Of a stretch of 64,000 nucleotides of DNA, positions 54,503 to 61,950 are shown piece after piece (within the stretch, counting starts at the first letter, position 1; the number at the start of each line of letters is the position of its first letter). Location: the NCBI GenBank assembly GCA_017533825.1, contig JAFWIE010000033.1, positions 1-64,000 on the forward strand. Direction: 5' to 3'. The notes below the pieces were generated by a model. It was not told the DNA's origin. It saw nothing but the letters and a program-made list of their open reading frames with translations, and ran no database searches. The DNA comes from Atopobiaceae bacterium. Its GTDB lineage: Bacteria; Actinomycetota; Coriobacteriia; Coriobacteriales; Atopobiaceae. The translations under genes were made by a program, and so were the position numbers.

Positions 54503-55726
54503 TCAATTCTGCGCCACGCCCATGTACTCGAGCATGCCGTCCACCGCGACCTTGGTGGCGGCCACGGCGTGCACCACGGTATTGGGACCAGTGACCACGT
54601 CACCCGCCGCAAAGACGCCCGGCACGGTGCACATGCCGTGCTCGTCCACGATCAGGAGACCACGGTCGTCGCCCTCGAGCCCCTCGGTAGTGAGGATGAG
54701 CTTGTTCTTGGGCTTCTGGCTGACGGCCACAACCACGGTGTCGCACTCCACCTGGTCGAGCTTCTCCTCATAGCCCACGACCTTGTCGTTCTCGTCAAAG
54801 ATGGCCGTACGGAACACGGGGCCGCGCTCGTTGATCTCGCAGATGGCCTTTCCCTGCACAAGCTCGCAGCCATCAAGCAGCGCGTACTCCAGCTCGTCTG
54901 AGCTGGCGGATATATGCTTGCTGCGTGCGTAGAGCGTAACCTCGCGGGCACCCTGACGGAAGGCCGTGCGTGCCACGTCCATGGCAGTGTTGCCGGCACC
55001 GATGACGGCCACACGCTCGCCCAGTTCAGCCGTCTCGGGACTCATGAGGTAGTCCAACCCAAACAGGACGTTGCCGCCAGCCTCTCCCGAGATGCCCAAC
55101 GTCTGCGCACGCCAAGTGCCCGTGCCCACGAACACCGCATCGTAGCCGTCGCGGAACAGGTCGGCGATGGTGAGCGACGAACCGATGGCCGTGTTGTGCC
55201 GCACGCGCACCCCGAGCTCCTCCAGAATCTGCTGATAGCGGTCGAGCACCCGCTTGGGCAGGCGGTACTCGGGAATGCCGTAGCGCATGACGCCGCCGAG
55301 CCGCGGGTTCTGGTCGAACACCGTGACGTCAACGCCCACCTGGGCGAGCCTGATGGCGGCCACGATGCCCGCCGGCCCACCTCCGATGACGGCAGCACGC
55401 TTGCCCGTGGGCTCGGGGCGTTCCATACGCACGCGCTCGAGGTAGGTGGACGAAACATAGTTCTCGACGGCCGAGAAGTGCACAGGGGTACCCTTGCGAC
55501 CGAGCACACAGTGACCCTCGCACTGGGCGCCATGGTTGCAGATGAGCGAGCACACGGCGCTCATGGGGTTGTTCTGGAAGAGCACCGCCCCGGCCTCGTC
55601 CATTCTGCGCTCACGGAACAACTGGATGACCAGCGGAATCGCCGTGCCCACGGGGCAGCCCCTCTGACACATGGGCCTCTTGCAGTTGAGGCAGCGGTCC
55701 GCCTCCTCGACGATGTGCAGTGCCAT
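54503..55726 (-). CDS. GltD-like NAD(P)-binding oxidoreductase (glutamate synthase beta type)
   Basis: A 407-residue flavin oxidoreductase. N-terminal Cys-rich 4Fe-4S region (CLNCKRPMCQRGCPVGTAIP, CSLICNHGAQCEGHC), then FAD-binding AAVIGGGPAGIVAAIRLAQ (about 112-130) and NAD(P)-binding VAVIGAGNTAMDVARTAFR (about 240-258). The C-terminal GVFAAGDVVTGPNTVVHAVA closes the FAD site. This is the small-subunit-of-glutamate-synthase family also found as a partner in other enzymes. The large glutamate synthase gene is not in the window. It is last of a three-gene leftward operon (30-base gap to the Gfo/Idh gene). Confidence 0.85.
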   Translation of the reverse strand: MALHIVEEADRCLNCKRPMCQRGCPVGTAIPLVIQLFRERRMDEAGAVLFQNNPMSAVCSLICNHGAQCEGHCVLGRKGTPVHFSAVENYVSSTYLERVRMERPEPTGKRAAVIGGGPAGIVAAIRLAQVGVDVTVFDQNPRLGGVMRYGIPEYRLPKRVLDRYQQILEELGVRVRHNTAIGSSLTIADLFRDGYDAVFVGTGTWRAQTLGISGEAGGNVLFGLDYLMSPETAELGERVAVIGAGNTAMDVARTAFRQGAREVTLYARSKHISASSDELEYALLDGCELVQGKAICEINERGPVFRTAIFDENDKVVGYEEKLDQVECDTVVVAVSQKPKNKLILTTEGLEGDDRGLLIVDEHGMCTVPGVFAAGDVVTGPNTVVHAVAATKVAVDGMLEYMGVAQN

Positions 55727-55757
55727 GGTATTCTCCCTTCTCTGCTTTGAGAATCCC

Positions 55758-56744
55758 CTATGCCTCGTCGGCGGGGAAGATGACGCCCGCCTCGCGGCGA
55801 ATCGAGTTCTGTATGCGGCTCACGAGCAGGCTCTGGTCCAGTTGGCGGTAGCACTCCTCGAGGTCACCCTCGTCCTGCTGACGACAGAACTCGCGGAACT
55901 CGCCCTCCCACATGACAGGCAGCGCCCGGTCGATGACCTCAGGCTCGCCTCCGTTGAGGCAGAACGTCACGGGTCCGCAGAAGTTCGCGCCGGTGTCCGT
56001 CTTTATCCAGCCGTCGGTGCCCTGGATGGTGGCGCCAATCGCGCCCCAGCTGTCCTTTGCGCATACGTTGGTGGCCGTGAAGCCATCGTATCCAAGCACG
56101 ATGAGGCCGCTCGTGTCGATGCCACGCTCGATGTTTGCGTGATACTTCGCCGACCTCGGCTCGCCGAAGAGCCCGATGGTATAGGTGAGGGTATACAGGC
56201 CGATGTCCATGATGGCGCCGCCTGCCTTGGCGGGATCGAACGCCGGCAGCACCTCGCCGGCGCGGAACGCGTCGTAGCGCGAGCTGTACTGGCTGTAGTT
56301 CACCGAGACGGCCTTGACGGTGCCGATCTTCGGCAGGAGCTCGTCGCGCACGAGCTTGAAGTTGGGCTGGCGCGTAGTGACGACGGCCTCCCACAGGAAG
56401 TGCCCATGCTCCTTGGCCAGCTCGGCGAGCTTGGCAGCCTCGCGCTCGTTGGAGGCGAGCGGCTTCTCGCACACCACGTCCTTGCCCGCAAGGATGGCCG
56501 CCTCACTCACGGCGTAGTGCAGGAAGTTGGGCACTGCCACGTACACGGTGTCCACGTTCGGGTCTGCCACGAGGTCGTGGTAGTCACCATAGCGACCCTC
56601 CGCGCCCCACTCGTCAGCAAGCTCATTGACCTGGTCCATGCTGGAAGGTGTCCCTGCTACGGCTGCGACCTTGACGCCCCACGAGGCGAGGTTCGGCCCC
56701 ACCATGCGCGTGATCATTCCCGTTCCCACGATTCCGAGCTTCAT
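55758..56744 (-). CDS. Gfo/Idh/MocA-family oxidoreductase
   Basis: A 328-residue NAD(P)-dependent oxidoreductase. Rossmann start KLGIVGTGMITRMVGPNLAS (about 2-21), VDTVYVAVPNFLHYAV, and the catalytic-type DVVCEKPLASNEREAAK (Lys in EKP, about 94). The C-terminal sheet domain follows with AGGAIMDIGLYTLTYTIGLF. Such enzymes act on sugars, inositols or related compounds; the substrate is unknown. It lies 14 bases downstream of the UPF0303 gene and 30 upstream of the GltD-like gene, so it forms an operon. A remnant of a related gene lies upstream at 57303. Confidence 0.85.
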   Translation of the reverse strand: MKLGIVGTGMITRMVGPNLASWGVKVAAVAGTPSSMDQVNELADEWGAEGRYGDYHDLVADPNVDTVYVAVPNFLHYAVSEAAILAGKDVVCEKPLASNEREAAKLAELAKEHGHFLWEAVVTTRQPNFKLVRDELLPKIGTVKAVSVNYSQYSSRYDAFRAGEVLPAFDPAKAGGAIMDIGLYTLTYTIGLFGEPRSAKYHANIERGIDTSGLIVLGYDGFTATNVCAKDSWGAIGATIQGTDGWIKTDTGANFCGPVTFCLNGGEPEVIDRALPVMWEGEFREFCRQQDEGDLEECYRQLDQSLLVSRIQNSIRREAGVIFPADEA

Positions 56745-56758
56745 CTTCTTCCCCTTTC

Positions 56759-57283
56759 CTATGCCACGGCAACCGCAAAGCGCGGCACCGTCGTTCCCAA
56801 CACCTGCTCAAGAGCACGCACGATTACCTCGTGATCCAGCCCCTCATGCAAACCGCTCACCGCAATGGTGGCCACCCACTCGTCACCCACACGTATGGGA
56901 AACGCCCCACATGCAGGGCACACCTCTGGCACGTGTGCCCACACCTCATCGAGCGGCTTATCGCTCGCAATGGCCTCGAGCTGCGTCCACGGACTCGCGT
57001 GGCCGGACGCGAGGGCAGCCGCGCGCTTGCCCGCGGCGAACACGAGGTTTCGCGCACCTTTGCCTTCGCCCAACCACTGGAAAGCGACCTCGCCGTCCGT
57101 CTCGCGGGTAATGGTCACCGTGTACGTCTCGCTAAACTCGGACGCAAGGTGCGCAGCAGCAACTCCCAAATCGAGCGCCTCCGTCGCGCCAAAGCGCCGC
57201 GCGTAACGCAGCTCGCACTCCTGCGCGACGAGTACCTCCATCGCCTCAGCTGCTTCCGTAGCCGAAATGCCGTTCTCCGCCAT
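56759..57283 (-). CDS. UPF0303 / DUF336-type heme-degrading-like protein
   Basis: A 174-residue protein of the UPF0303 (YBR137w) / heme-degrading DUF336 family: FAAGKRAAALASGHASPWTQ and FPIRVGDEWVATIAVSGLHE, then GLDHEVIVRALEQVLG. The His residue before the end of the conserved block is typical. ATG 57283 follows GGGGGGAGATC. It is first of the three-gene operon. The role of the family in bacteria is not established; an association with NAD-linked sugar oxidoreductases has been seen in many genomes. Confidence 0.75.
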   Translation of the reverse strand: MAENGISATEAAEAMEVLVAQECELRYARRFGATEALDLGVAAAHLASEFSETYTVTITRETDGEVAFQWLGEGKGARNLVFAAGKRAAALASGHASPWTQLEAIASDKPLDEVWAHVPEVCPACGAFPIRVGDEWVATIAVSGLHEGLDHEVIVRALEQVLGTTVPRFAVAVA

Positions 57284-57302
57284 GATCTCTCCCCCCTGTG
57301 CG

Positions 57303-57541
57303 TTATCGCAGATCGCGGGTCGCGTCCTCGAGGATGCGTAGCTGCGCAATGGTCTCCTCGGGCGTAACGAGCTGCGGAGCGCCATGGGCCACCGTCTCGT
57401 AGAGCGCCTCGTAGAATCCCACGTAGGTGCTGCGCACCGTCTCCACGCGTTCCTCGTGCATGACACCCTCGCCATCATAGTAACGCAGGGTCCCCCATTG
57501 CTCGGGCGTGTCCAGACCGAAGTCATCGTGGCCGGCAGGCC
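57303..57541 (-). pseudogene. Gfo/Idh/MocA C-terminal remnant
   Basis: The last 75 or so codons of another Gfo/Idh/MocA gene: DDFGLDTPEQWGTLRYYDGE, STYVGFYEALYETVAHGAPQ and EETIAQLRILEDATRDLR. The Rossmann part and most of the C-terminal domain are absent. The reading frame upstream runs through a perfect palindrome (57542-57604) and is not native. A remnant is therefore the best reading. It lies directly upstream of the UPF0303 gene on the same strand and so probably once belonged to that operon. Confidence 0.75.
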
Positions 57542-57604
57542 GGAACAGGGGACGGGTTTTTCGTTCCACGCGGGGCGTGGAACGAAAAACCCGTCCCCTG
57601 TTCC
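57542..57604. repeat. Perfect palindrome, 29-base arms
   Basis: Arms 57542-57570 and 57576-57604 are exact reverse complements (GGAACAGGGGACGGGTTTTT, CGTTCCACG) with a 5-base loop. It is flanked by 9-base direct repeats CCGGCAGGC on both sides, like a target duplication. The same core occurs at 59635-59727. Confidence 0.9.
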
Positions 57605-57779
57605 GGCAGGCTATGCGGGAACCATAACGACATGCTTCCTGCAGATGTTCTACGTCGTGTTCCTCTTCCCGTTTGTGATGGCGCGGTTCGGCAACGACGC
57701 GGAGAGCGACACCGTAGCGAAGAGCCGGCCCAAGCACGCTCGTCCAAGCGGCGAGCTCCCTTCCGGCGCTCGCTTCTAA
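57605..57779 (+). pseudogene. C-terminal remnant of a membrane protein
   Basis: After the palindrome the plus-strand frame reads TTCFLQMFYVVFLFPFVMAR, then FGNDAESDTVAKSRPKHARP to a stop at 57777-57779. One hydrophobic helix and a basic tail look like the end of a membrane protein. No start or 5' part exists. The frame through the palindrome is fortuitous. The parent family cannot be told. Confidence 0.45.
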
Positions 57780-57821
57780 CACTCGAGACCAAACGTGGTC
57801 TTCGAGAAGCTCGCTTCTCTC

Positions 57822-57860
57822 GTCGCCCCGCAGGCTTCCACCGGAGGCCCGCGGGGCGAC
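57822..57860. terminator. Hairpin after membrane-protein remnant
   Basis: GTCGCCCCGC/GCGGGGCGAC, perfect 10-bp stem extended by GG/CC inside, about 45 bases after the remnant stop. No T-run. Confidence 0.45.
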
Positions 57861-57914
57861 ACCAAGGTATTACCCCTTCCTGTCACAAAGCTCACACATT
57901 TTCTCGAGGGTCGT

Positions 57915-57945
57915 TTGACTTAAACCATGGTTTAAGTCACAGAAT
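57915..57945 (+). promoter_or_regulatory. MerR-type promoter with 19-base spacer
   Basis: TTGACT (57915-57920) and CAGAAT (57940-57945) are separated by 19 bases, longer than the usual 17. A 22-base perfect palindrome (half-site GACTTAAACCA, 57917-57938) fills the spacer and overlaps the -35 box. This is the layout of promoters switched by MerR-family regulators. The downstream genes are the flavodoxin pair. No MerR gene is in the window. Confidence 0.6.
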
Positions 57946-57994
57946 CTTGTCCAAAGATGTTGCAACAGAAGCACATCCGACGAAAGGACAAGTC

Positions 57995-58177
57995 ATGGGG
58001 CGTAACTCGCACGACGCCAAGAAGCGCGTAACCCAGCCAACCCTGACGCGACGTTCTCTCATCGGAGCTGGCGCCCTTGCGCCCATGGAGGTCTCGCAGC
58101 AGGAGTACAACGCGACCATGGGAGTGACGGGCGGGGCAGACATGCCCCAGCAGGTGACGGACTGGCTTGCGAAGTAG
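57995..58177 (+). CDS. 60-residue Tat-like peptide, probable deletion remnant
   Basis: A short frame after AAAGGACAAG, beginning MGRNSHDAKKRVTQPTLTRR and SLIGAGALA (twin-Arg motif with a short hydrophobic stretch) and continuing PMEVSQQEYNATMGVTGGAD, MPQQVTDWLAK. The join suggests a Tat signal fused directly to the tail of another protein, leaving no folded domain. It lies between the MerR-type promoter and the flavodoxin gene, whose protein also starts with a Tat signal. It may be an in-frame deletion derivative that still gets translated. Confidence 0.4.
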   Translation: MGRNSHDAKKRVTQPTLTRRSLIGAGALAPMEVSQQEYNATMGVTGGADMPQQVTDWLAK

Positions 58178-58250
58178 CCGCCATGCTGCGAGCTCCGAGC
58201 GAGACTCGCAGGGCAAAGGCTTGAAAGGACAAGGGAGAAGGGATTCGATC

Positions 58251-58958
58251 ATGACCAAGACGATATGTAGCGACATTTCGAGGCGACAGCTGCTCGGAGC
58301 CATGGCCGCAGCGGGAGCGACCATTGGCGCATGGTCGCTCACCGGCTGCTCGTCACGCAACGAGGGCGCACCCGCGCAGGACTCGTCACCAGAGACCACG
58401 CAGCCCGAGGGGGATGGCTCGACCTCGGAGCCCGAGACAACCACCACGCCCGCCGAGACGCCCGCCGAGACGCAGGCCTCGGGCAAGACGCTCGTGGCCG
58501 TGTTCTCGTGGTCGGGAAACACGCTCGCCATGGCAAACCGAGTGGTGGAAGACCTGCAGGGACAGGCCGAGCTGTTCCGCATCGAACCCGCGACACCGTA
58601 CACCACCGACTACGACGAGATGCTACAGATCGCCCAGGACGAGCAGGCGGCGGGAACAATGCCCGCAATCGCGAGCACCGTCCCGAACTGGGACGAGTAC
58701 ACCACCGTCTACATCGGCTTCCCCACGTGGTGGGGGCACCTGCCGCAGATCGTGAAGAGCTTCCTCGCCGAGCATGACTGTTCGGGAAAGGTCGTGTACC
58801 CGTTCAATACGCATGCCGGCAGCGGATTCGCGAGCTGCCTTTCCGACCTTGCGGAGGCCTGTCCCAATGCGGACATACGTGAGGGGCTCTCGCTCATGGG
58901 CGAGAGCATCTCGTCCAGCACGGCGGAAATCGACGACTGGGTCTCGAAGAACGCCTAA
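58251..58958 (+). CDS. Flavodoxin, Tat-exported lipoprotein
   Basis: A 235-residue exported flavodoxin. N-terminal SRRQLLGAMAAAG (twin-Arg signal, about 10-22) and a lipobox LTGC (about 30-33) are followed by a Thr/Pro/Glu-rich linker to about 78. The flavodoxin domain has VAVFSWSGNTLAMANRV (FMN phosphate loop, about 84-100), IGFPTWWGHLPQIVKSFL (about 143-160) and FNTHAGSGFASC. FMN-binding of a one-domain flavodoxin is expected; it may carry electrons on the outer face of the membrane. ATG 58251 follows GGGAGAAGGGATT. The DUF4405 membrane protein follows, 18 bases after. Confidence 0.9.
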   Translation: MTKTICSDISRRQLLGAMAAAGATIGAWSLTGCSSRNEGAPAQDSSPETTQPEGDGSTSEPETTTTPAETPAETQASGKTLVAVFSWSGNTLAMANRVVEDLQGQAELFRIEPATPYTTDYDEMLQIAQDEQAAGTMPAIASTVPNWDEYTTVYIGFPTWWGHLPQIVKSFLAEHDCSGKVVYPFNTHAGSGFASCLSDLAEACPNADIREGLSLMGESISSSTAEIDDWVSKNA

Positions 58959-58976
58959 CGGCAGAGGGAGGCACGC

Positions 58977-59627
58977 ATGAAGGCCAACCGAGCGATGAAG
59001 ATTGTGGTGGACATCGCCTTGTCCGCCGTCCTCGTGGCGACCATGTCGACGGCATTGGTGCAGGAGGTCCCCCACGAATGGCTGGGCATCGCCTTGTTCG
59101 TGCTCATGGTGACCCACGTGGTGCTCAACCGCAAATGGATTCTCGGCATCATGCGCAGTCGCCGCAAAGCGCCGTACACGCTGCACCTCATTCTCATCGC
59201 CGCGCTTCTGGTGTGTCTCGTGGGCATGATTGCCAGCAGTCTGGTGCTCTCCAAGCATGTGTTCGGCTTCTTGCCCGCACTGCCGGGAGCATCCTGGGCA
59301 CGACGCATCCATATGCTCTTCTCGTACTGGATGTTCGTGATCGCTTTCGCGCATGTCGGCCTCCACATCCGAATCCCGCGGCGCATGGCACCTTGGAAGC
59401 TGCGGGTCATGCGCGTGGCGGCCGCAGCCGTTGCCGCCTATGGGGTGTATGCCTTCGCGCGGCTGGGCCTGTTCGCATACCTGACCGGGCAGGTCCAGTT
59501 CGCGATGGCCGACTTCGACACGCCGTTGGCGGTCACGTTCGCGCGTTATACGGGCGTGGCGGCGCTGGTCGCCATCGCGTTCCACGGCGTCCAGGCAGCA
59601 TTAACGGCCGCGGGCGGACGTCGGTAG
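58977..59627 (+). CDS. DUF4405 membrane protein (cytochrome b-like)
   Basis: A 216-residue membrane protein with about five helices. Several membrane His occur: LMVTHVVLNRKW, FVIAFAHVGLHI, LFSYWMF with RRIHMLF, and VAIAFHGVQ, spaced as in haem-binding helices. DUF4405 proteins are thought to be b-type cytochrome-like partners. Genes of exported flavodoxins often lie next to such proteins, so electron transfer between quinones and the external flavodoxin is plausible. Start ATG 58977 follows AGAGGGAGGC. It is the last gene of this operon; a long palindrome follows. Confidence 0.75.
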   Translation: MKANRAMKIVVDIALSAVLVATMSTALVQEVPHEWLGIALFVLMVTHVVLNRKWILGIMRSRRKAPYTLHLILIAALLVCLVGMIASSLVLSKHVFGFLPALPGASWARRIHMLFSYWMFVIAFAHVGLHIRIPRRMAPWKLRVMRVAAAAVAAYGVYAFARLGLFAYLTGQVQFAMADFDTPLAVTFARYTGVAALVAIAFHGVQAALTAAGGRR

Positions 59628-59634
59628 AGCGCGT

Positions 59635-59727
59635 GGTGGAACAGGGGACTGGAACAGGGGACGGGTTTTTCGTTCCACCAGAGGTGGAACGAAAAACCCG
59701 TCCCCTGTTCCAGTCCCCTGTTCCACC
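59635..59727. repeat. Perfect palindrome, 45-base arms
   Basis: Arms 59635-59679 and 59683-59727 are exact reverse complements with a 3-base loop (AGA). It contains the same core as 57542-57604 (GGGGACGGGTTTTTCGTTCC), plus an extra direct repeat GGAACAGGGGACT inside the arm. It separates the convergent DUF4405 and response-regulator genes and so may act as a bidirectional terminator. Confidence 0.9.
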
Positions 59728-59736
59728 CTGTTCCAA

Positions 59737-60534
59737 TCATTGCGCGAGCGCGGCCTTTGTGGCTTCAGCCCAAGAGTACTGGCTCATGTACTCTCCGCGC
59801 CAAGCCGCGATAGCCACGGGATCGCCAGCCAGGAAGTCGTAGTAGTCACAGGCCACGTTCTCCATGTTTACACCAATCGCGCCGCGCCGCTTCACCAACA
59901 CGTTGCCGTGCCCACATGCCGACAGCGCCTGCCGCATGTCCGACACGAGCGTGCGCAGATACGACGAGCTCGCACCACGACCATTGAGAGGTTTGTCCCA
60001 GATGGCCGCCTCCGCCTCGCGCAGCGGTACGACCGCACCCCTGCGGTCTACCAGATACGCAAGGAGCTCCTTCGACTTCGCGCGTGAAAAGGCGACGGGC
60101 CTTCCGTTTGCGAAAGCCTCGAAGTTGCCAAAACAGCGCACGACAAGCCTTCCATCATCGTCGCGTGTGGGCACAGGCGGTGGAAAGCGCAGGTTATCCA
60201 ACTCCGTAGCCACCGCCTCGGCGGTTATGGGCTTCATAAGGTATCCCGAACTGTGCAGCGCGAACGCATCGGCCATGTATTCCCCGTAGCCGGTTGCAAA
60301 CACGATGTTCATCTTGGGGTTTCGGCGCTTCAGCTCACGCGCGAGCGCAATGCCGTTCATGCCGGGCATGTCGATGTCCACGAACGCCACATCGAAAGCG
60401 CCCGCGTCGGGCAGTGCCAAAACCTCCGAGGCGAACGCGCGCACGGTGAGCTCCGCGTCGGGCACGGCCTCCCCGATCGCTCGCGCGAGCACCTTGCGCG
60501 GCATCTCCTTGTCGTCAACAGCAAGAATCCTCAT
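59737..60534 (-). CDS. Response regulator with SARP/BTAD-like output
   Basis: A 265-residue response regulator. Receiver domain 1-120: ILAVDDKEMPRKV (acidic pair), FVDIDMPGMNGIAL (phospho-Asp, about 54), IVFATGYGEYMADAF and YLMKPI (Lys). A winged-helix domain follows (about 130-225: VRCFGNFEAFANGRPVAFSR, ELLAYLVDRRGAVVPL, SSSYLRTLVSDMRQAL). This is OmpR/SARP-like and unlike the LytTR domain that usually partners LytS kinases. ATG 60534 overlaps the kinase stop (ATGA), so the pair is co-translated. The usual order is kinase first. Confidence 0.85.
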   Translation of the reverse strand: MRILAVDDKEMPRKVLARAIGEAVPDAELTVRAFASEVLALPDAGAFDVAFVDIDMPGMNGIALARELKRRNPKMNIVFATGYGEYMADAFALHSSGYLMKPITAEAVATELDNLRFPPPVPTRDDDGRLVVRCFGNFEAFANGRPVAFSRAKSKELLAYLVDRRGAVVPLREAEAAIWDKPLNGRGASSSYLRTLVSDMRQALSACGHGNVLVKRRGAIGVNMENVACDYYDFLAGDPVAIAAWRGEYMSQYSWAEATKAALAQ

Positions 60535-61841
60535 GCATGTGCCTCCGATAGCTGCGGTTTTCTCGATGAATCCTTGGGGATGCGCATAACGGCGGTCGTC
60601 CCGCGCCCCGGCTCGCTCGTTATCTCGAGAGAACCATCGCACATGGCCGACACACGTTCCCGCGTGTTGGAAATCCCGATGCCCACGTTCTCGTCGAGCT
60701 CGTTCAAGTCGAAGCCAATGCCATCGTCATCCACGACAACGGCGAACCCGTCATCCCGCTCGTACGTACGGACGGTCACCTTCCCGCCCGACTCGAGCCC
60801 ACCCAGCCCGTGCTTCACCGCGTTCTCCGCGAGCGTTTGAACGGACAGGGCCGGCACGAAGAAGTTCGTCGTCTGGGCGTCGATCTCGTAGTCGATACGG
60901 CCCGCGTCGGACATGCGCTCCAATTCCAGATACGTGCGCACATGCTCGAGCTCGCGTTCAACCGGCACGGGGGCCGCATGCTTTAACGAGTCAAGATTGG
61001 TCCGAAGGTATTGGGAAAACGACGCGATGGCCTTCTTCGCCACCTCGGGGTCCTCGTCCACAAGGCCATATATGGTGTCAAGCGCATTGAACAGGAAGTG
61101 GGGCTGAATCTGGCTGAGCATGACGTCGGTTCTCAGCTTAACGACCTCAGCCTCCTTTTGTCGAAAGACGTCGGCTTGGTCGCTCGCAACGAAGCAGAAC
61201 ATGCCGAGGGCTCCGAGCGACGTTCCGAGTACGGTAGCCAGAAGACCATAGCTGACCATCTGCCACGCCATGGCCACCATAGGCACGGCAAAGTAGATGG
61301 CGAACGCCGCCCTCTGCTTGGCTGACAACCTGTGTCGGTTCCGCCACAGTACGATCATGTTGGTTATCGTGATGAGCAGCACCGGAATCAGCAGAATCGG
61401 GTAATAGGGCCCGCGCCGATACACGTTGTCGTCACCAACGGAGTAGAGGTTTCCCGTAAACTGCGTCTGCACAAGCAGCACGATGTACACGACCCACAGG
61501 GCACCAACAACATCAAAGGCGATGTCGTGTCGCCAATCCCTGCCACAGGTATAGAGCAAAAGCGATGTGAGGATGAGCAACGCACACGTGGGCAGAGCCG
61601 ATTCGAAGAAGAGCGCGATGCGGTCGGCAAGCACCCAGGCCTGTCCTTGGAAATCGTCTCCCACCTGCCCAAACAGGTCGCTGGCCGTATAGACCACAAG
61701 CGTGGCGAAAGTAGCAACGAGGTAGCGCCTGGTCTTTGGTTGGACCGAACGCGTGAGCAGCGCCAGCGCAAGCCCGAGCGAGCAAATCACCATTCCAGAG
61801 ATGGCGATGGCATAGTTTACGCCGACAAGCACTCCGTCCAC
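60531..61841 (-). CDS. LytS-type sensor histidine kinase
   Basis: A 436-residue membrane kinase. Six to seven membrane helices span about 1-235 (YAIAISGMVICSLGLALALL, and ILLIPVLLITITNMIVLW). His kinase box LSQIQPHFLFNALDTIYGLV (about 255-275, phospho-His in QPHFLFN) and ATPase domain: LAENAVKHGLG (N box), VVVDDDGIGFDL (G1), GIGISNTRERV (G2). This is the His_kinase (PF06580)/LytS-YehU type. GTG 61841 is chosen because AAGGGGTGG lies just before it; 61865 is possible. Stop and start overlap the regulator. Signal not known. Confidence 0.85.
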   Translation of the reverse strand: MDGVLVGVNYAIAISGMVICSLGLALALLTRSVQPKTRRYLVATFATLVVYTASDLFGQVGDDFQGQAWVLADRIALFFESALPTCALLILTSLLLYTCGRDWRHDIAFDVVGALWVVYIVLLVQTQFTGNLYSVGDDNVYRRGPYYPILLIPVLLITITNMIVLWRNRHRLSAKQRAAFAIYFAVPMVAMAWQMVSYGLLATVLGTSLGALGMFCFVASDQADVFRQKEAEVVKLRTDVMLSQIQPHFLFNALDTIYGLVDEDPEVAKKAIASFSQYLRTNLDSLKHAAPVPVERELEHVRTYLELERMSDAGRIDYEIDAQTTNFFVPALSVQTLAENAVKHGLGGLESGGKVTVRTYERDDGFAVVVDDDGIGFDLNELDENVGIGISNTRERVSAMCDGSLEITSEPGRGTTAVMRIPKDSSRKPQLSEAHA

Positions 61842-61950
61842 GCAACCACCCCTTCCGCCCTGCAACAGCGTACGCTTGGCACAGTCCCCCGCGCCGCACC
61901 CATTCTGCCATTACGACATTCTACGGCAAGCGTGGAACAGCAGTGCCCCG

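Noticed and set aside
57542-59727. Palindromes as a CRISPR array
   Set aside because: Only two copies, each a single long palindrome, with a 2-kb gap and no spacers or cas genes.
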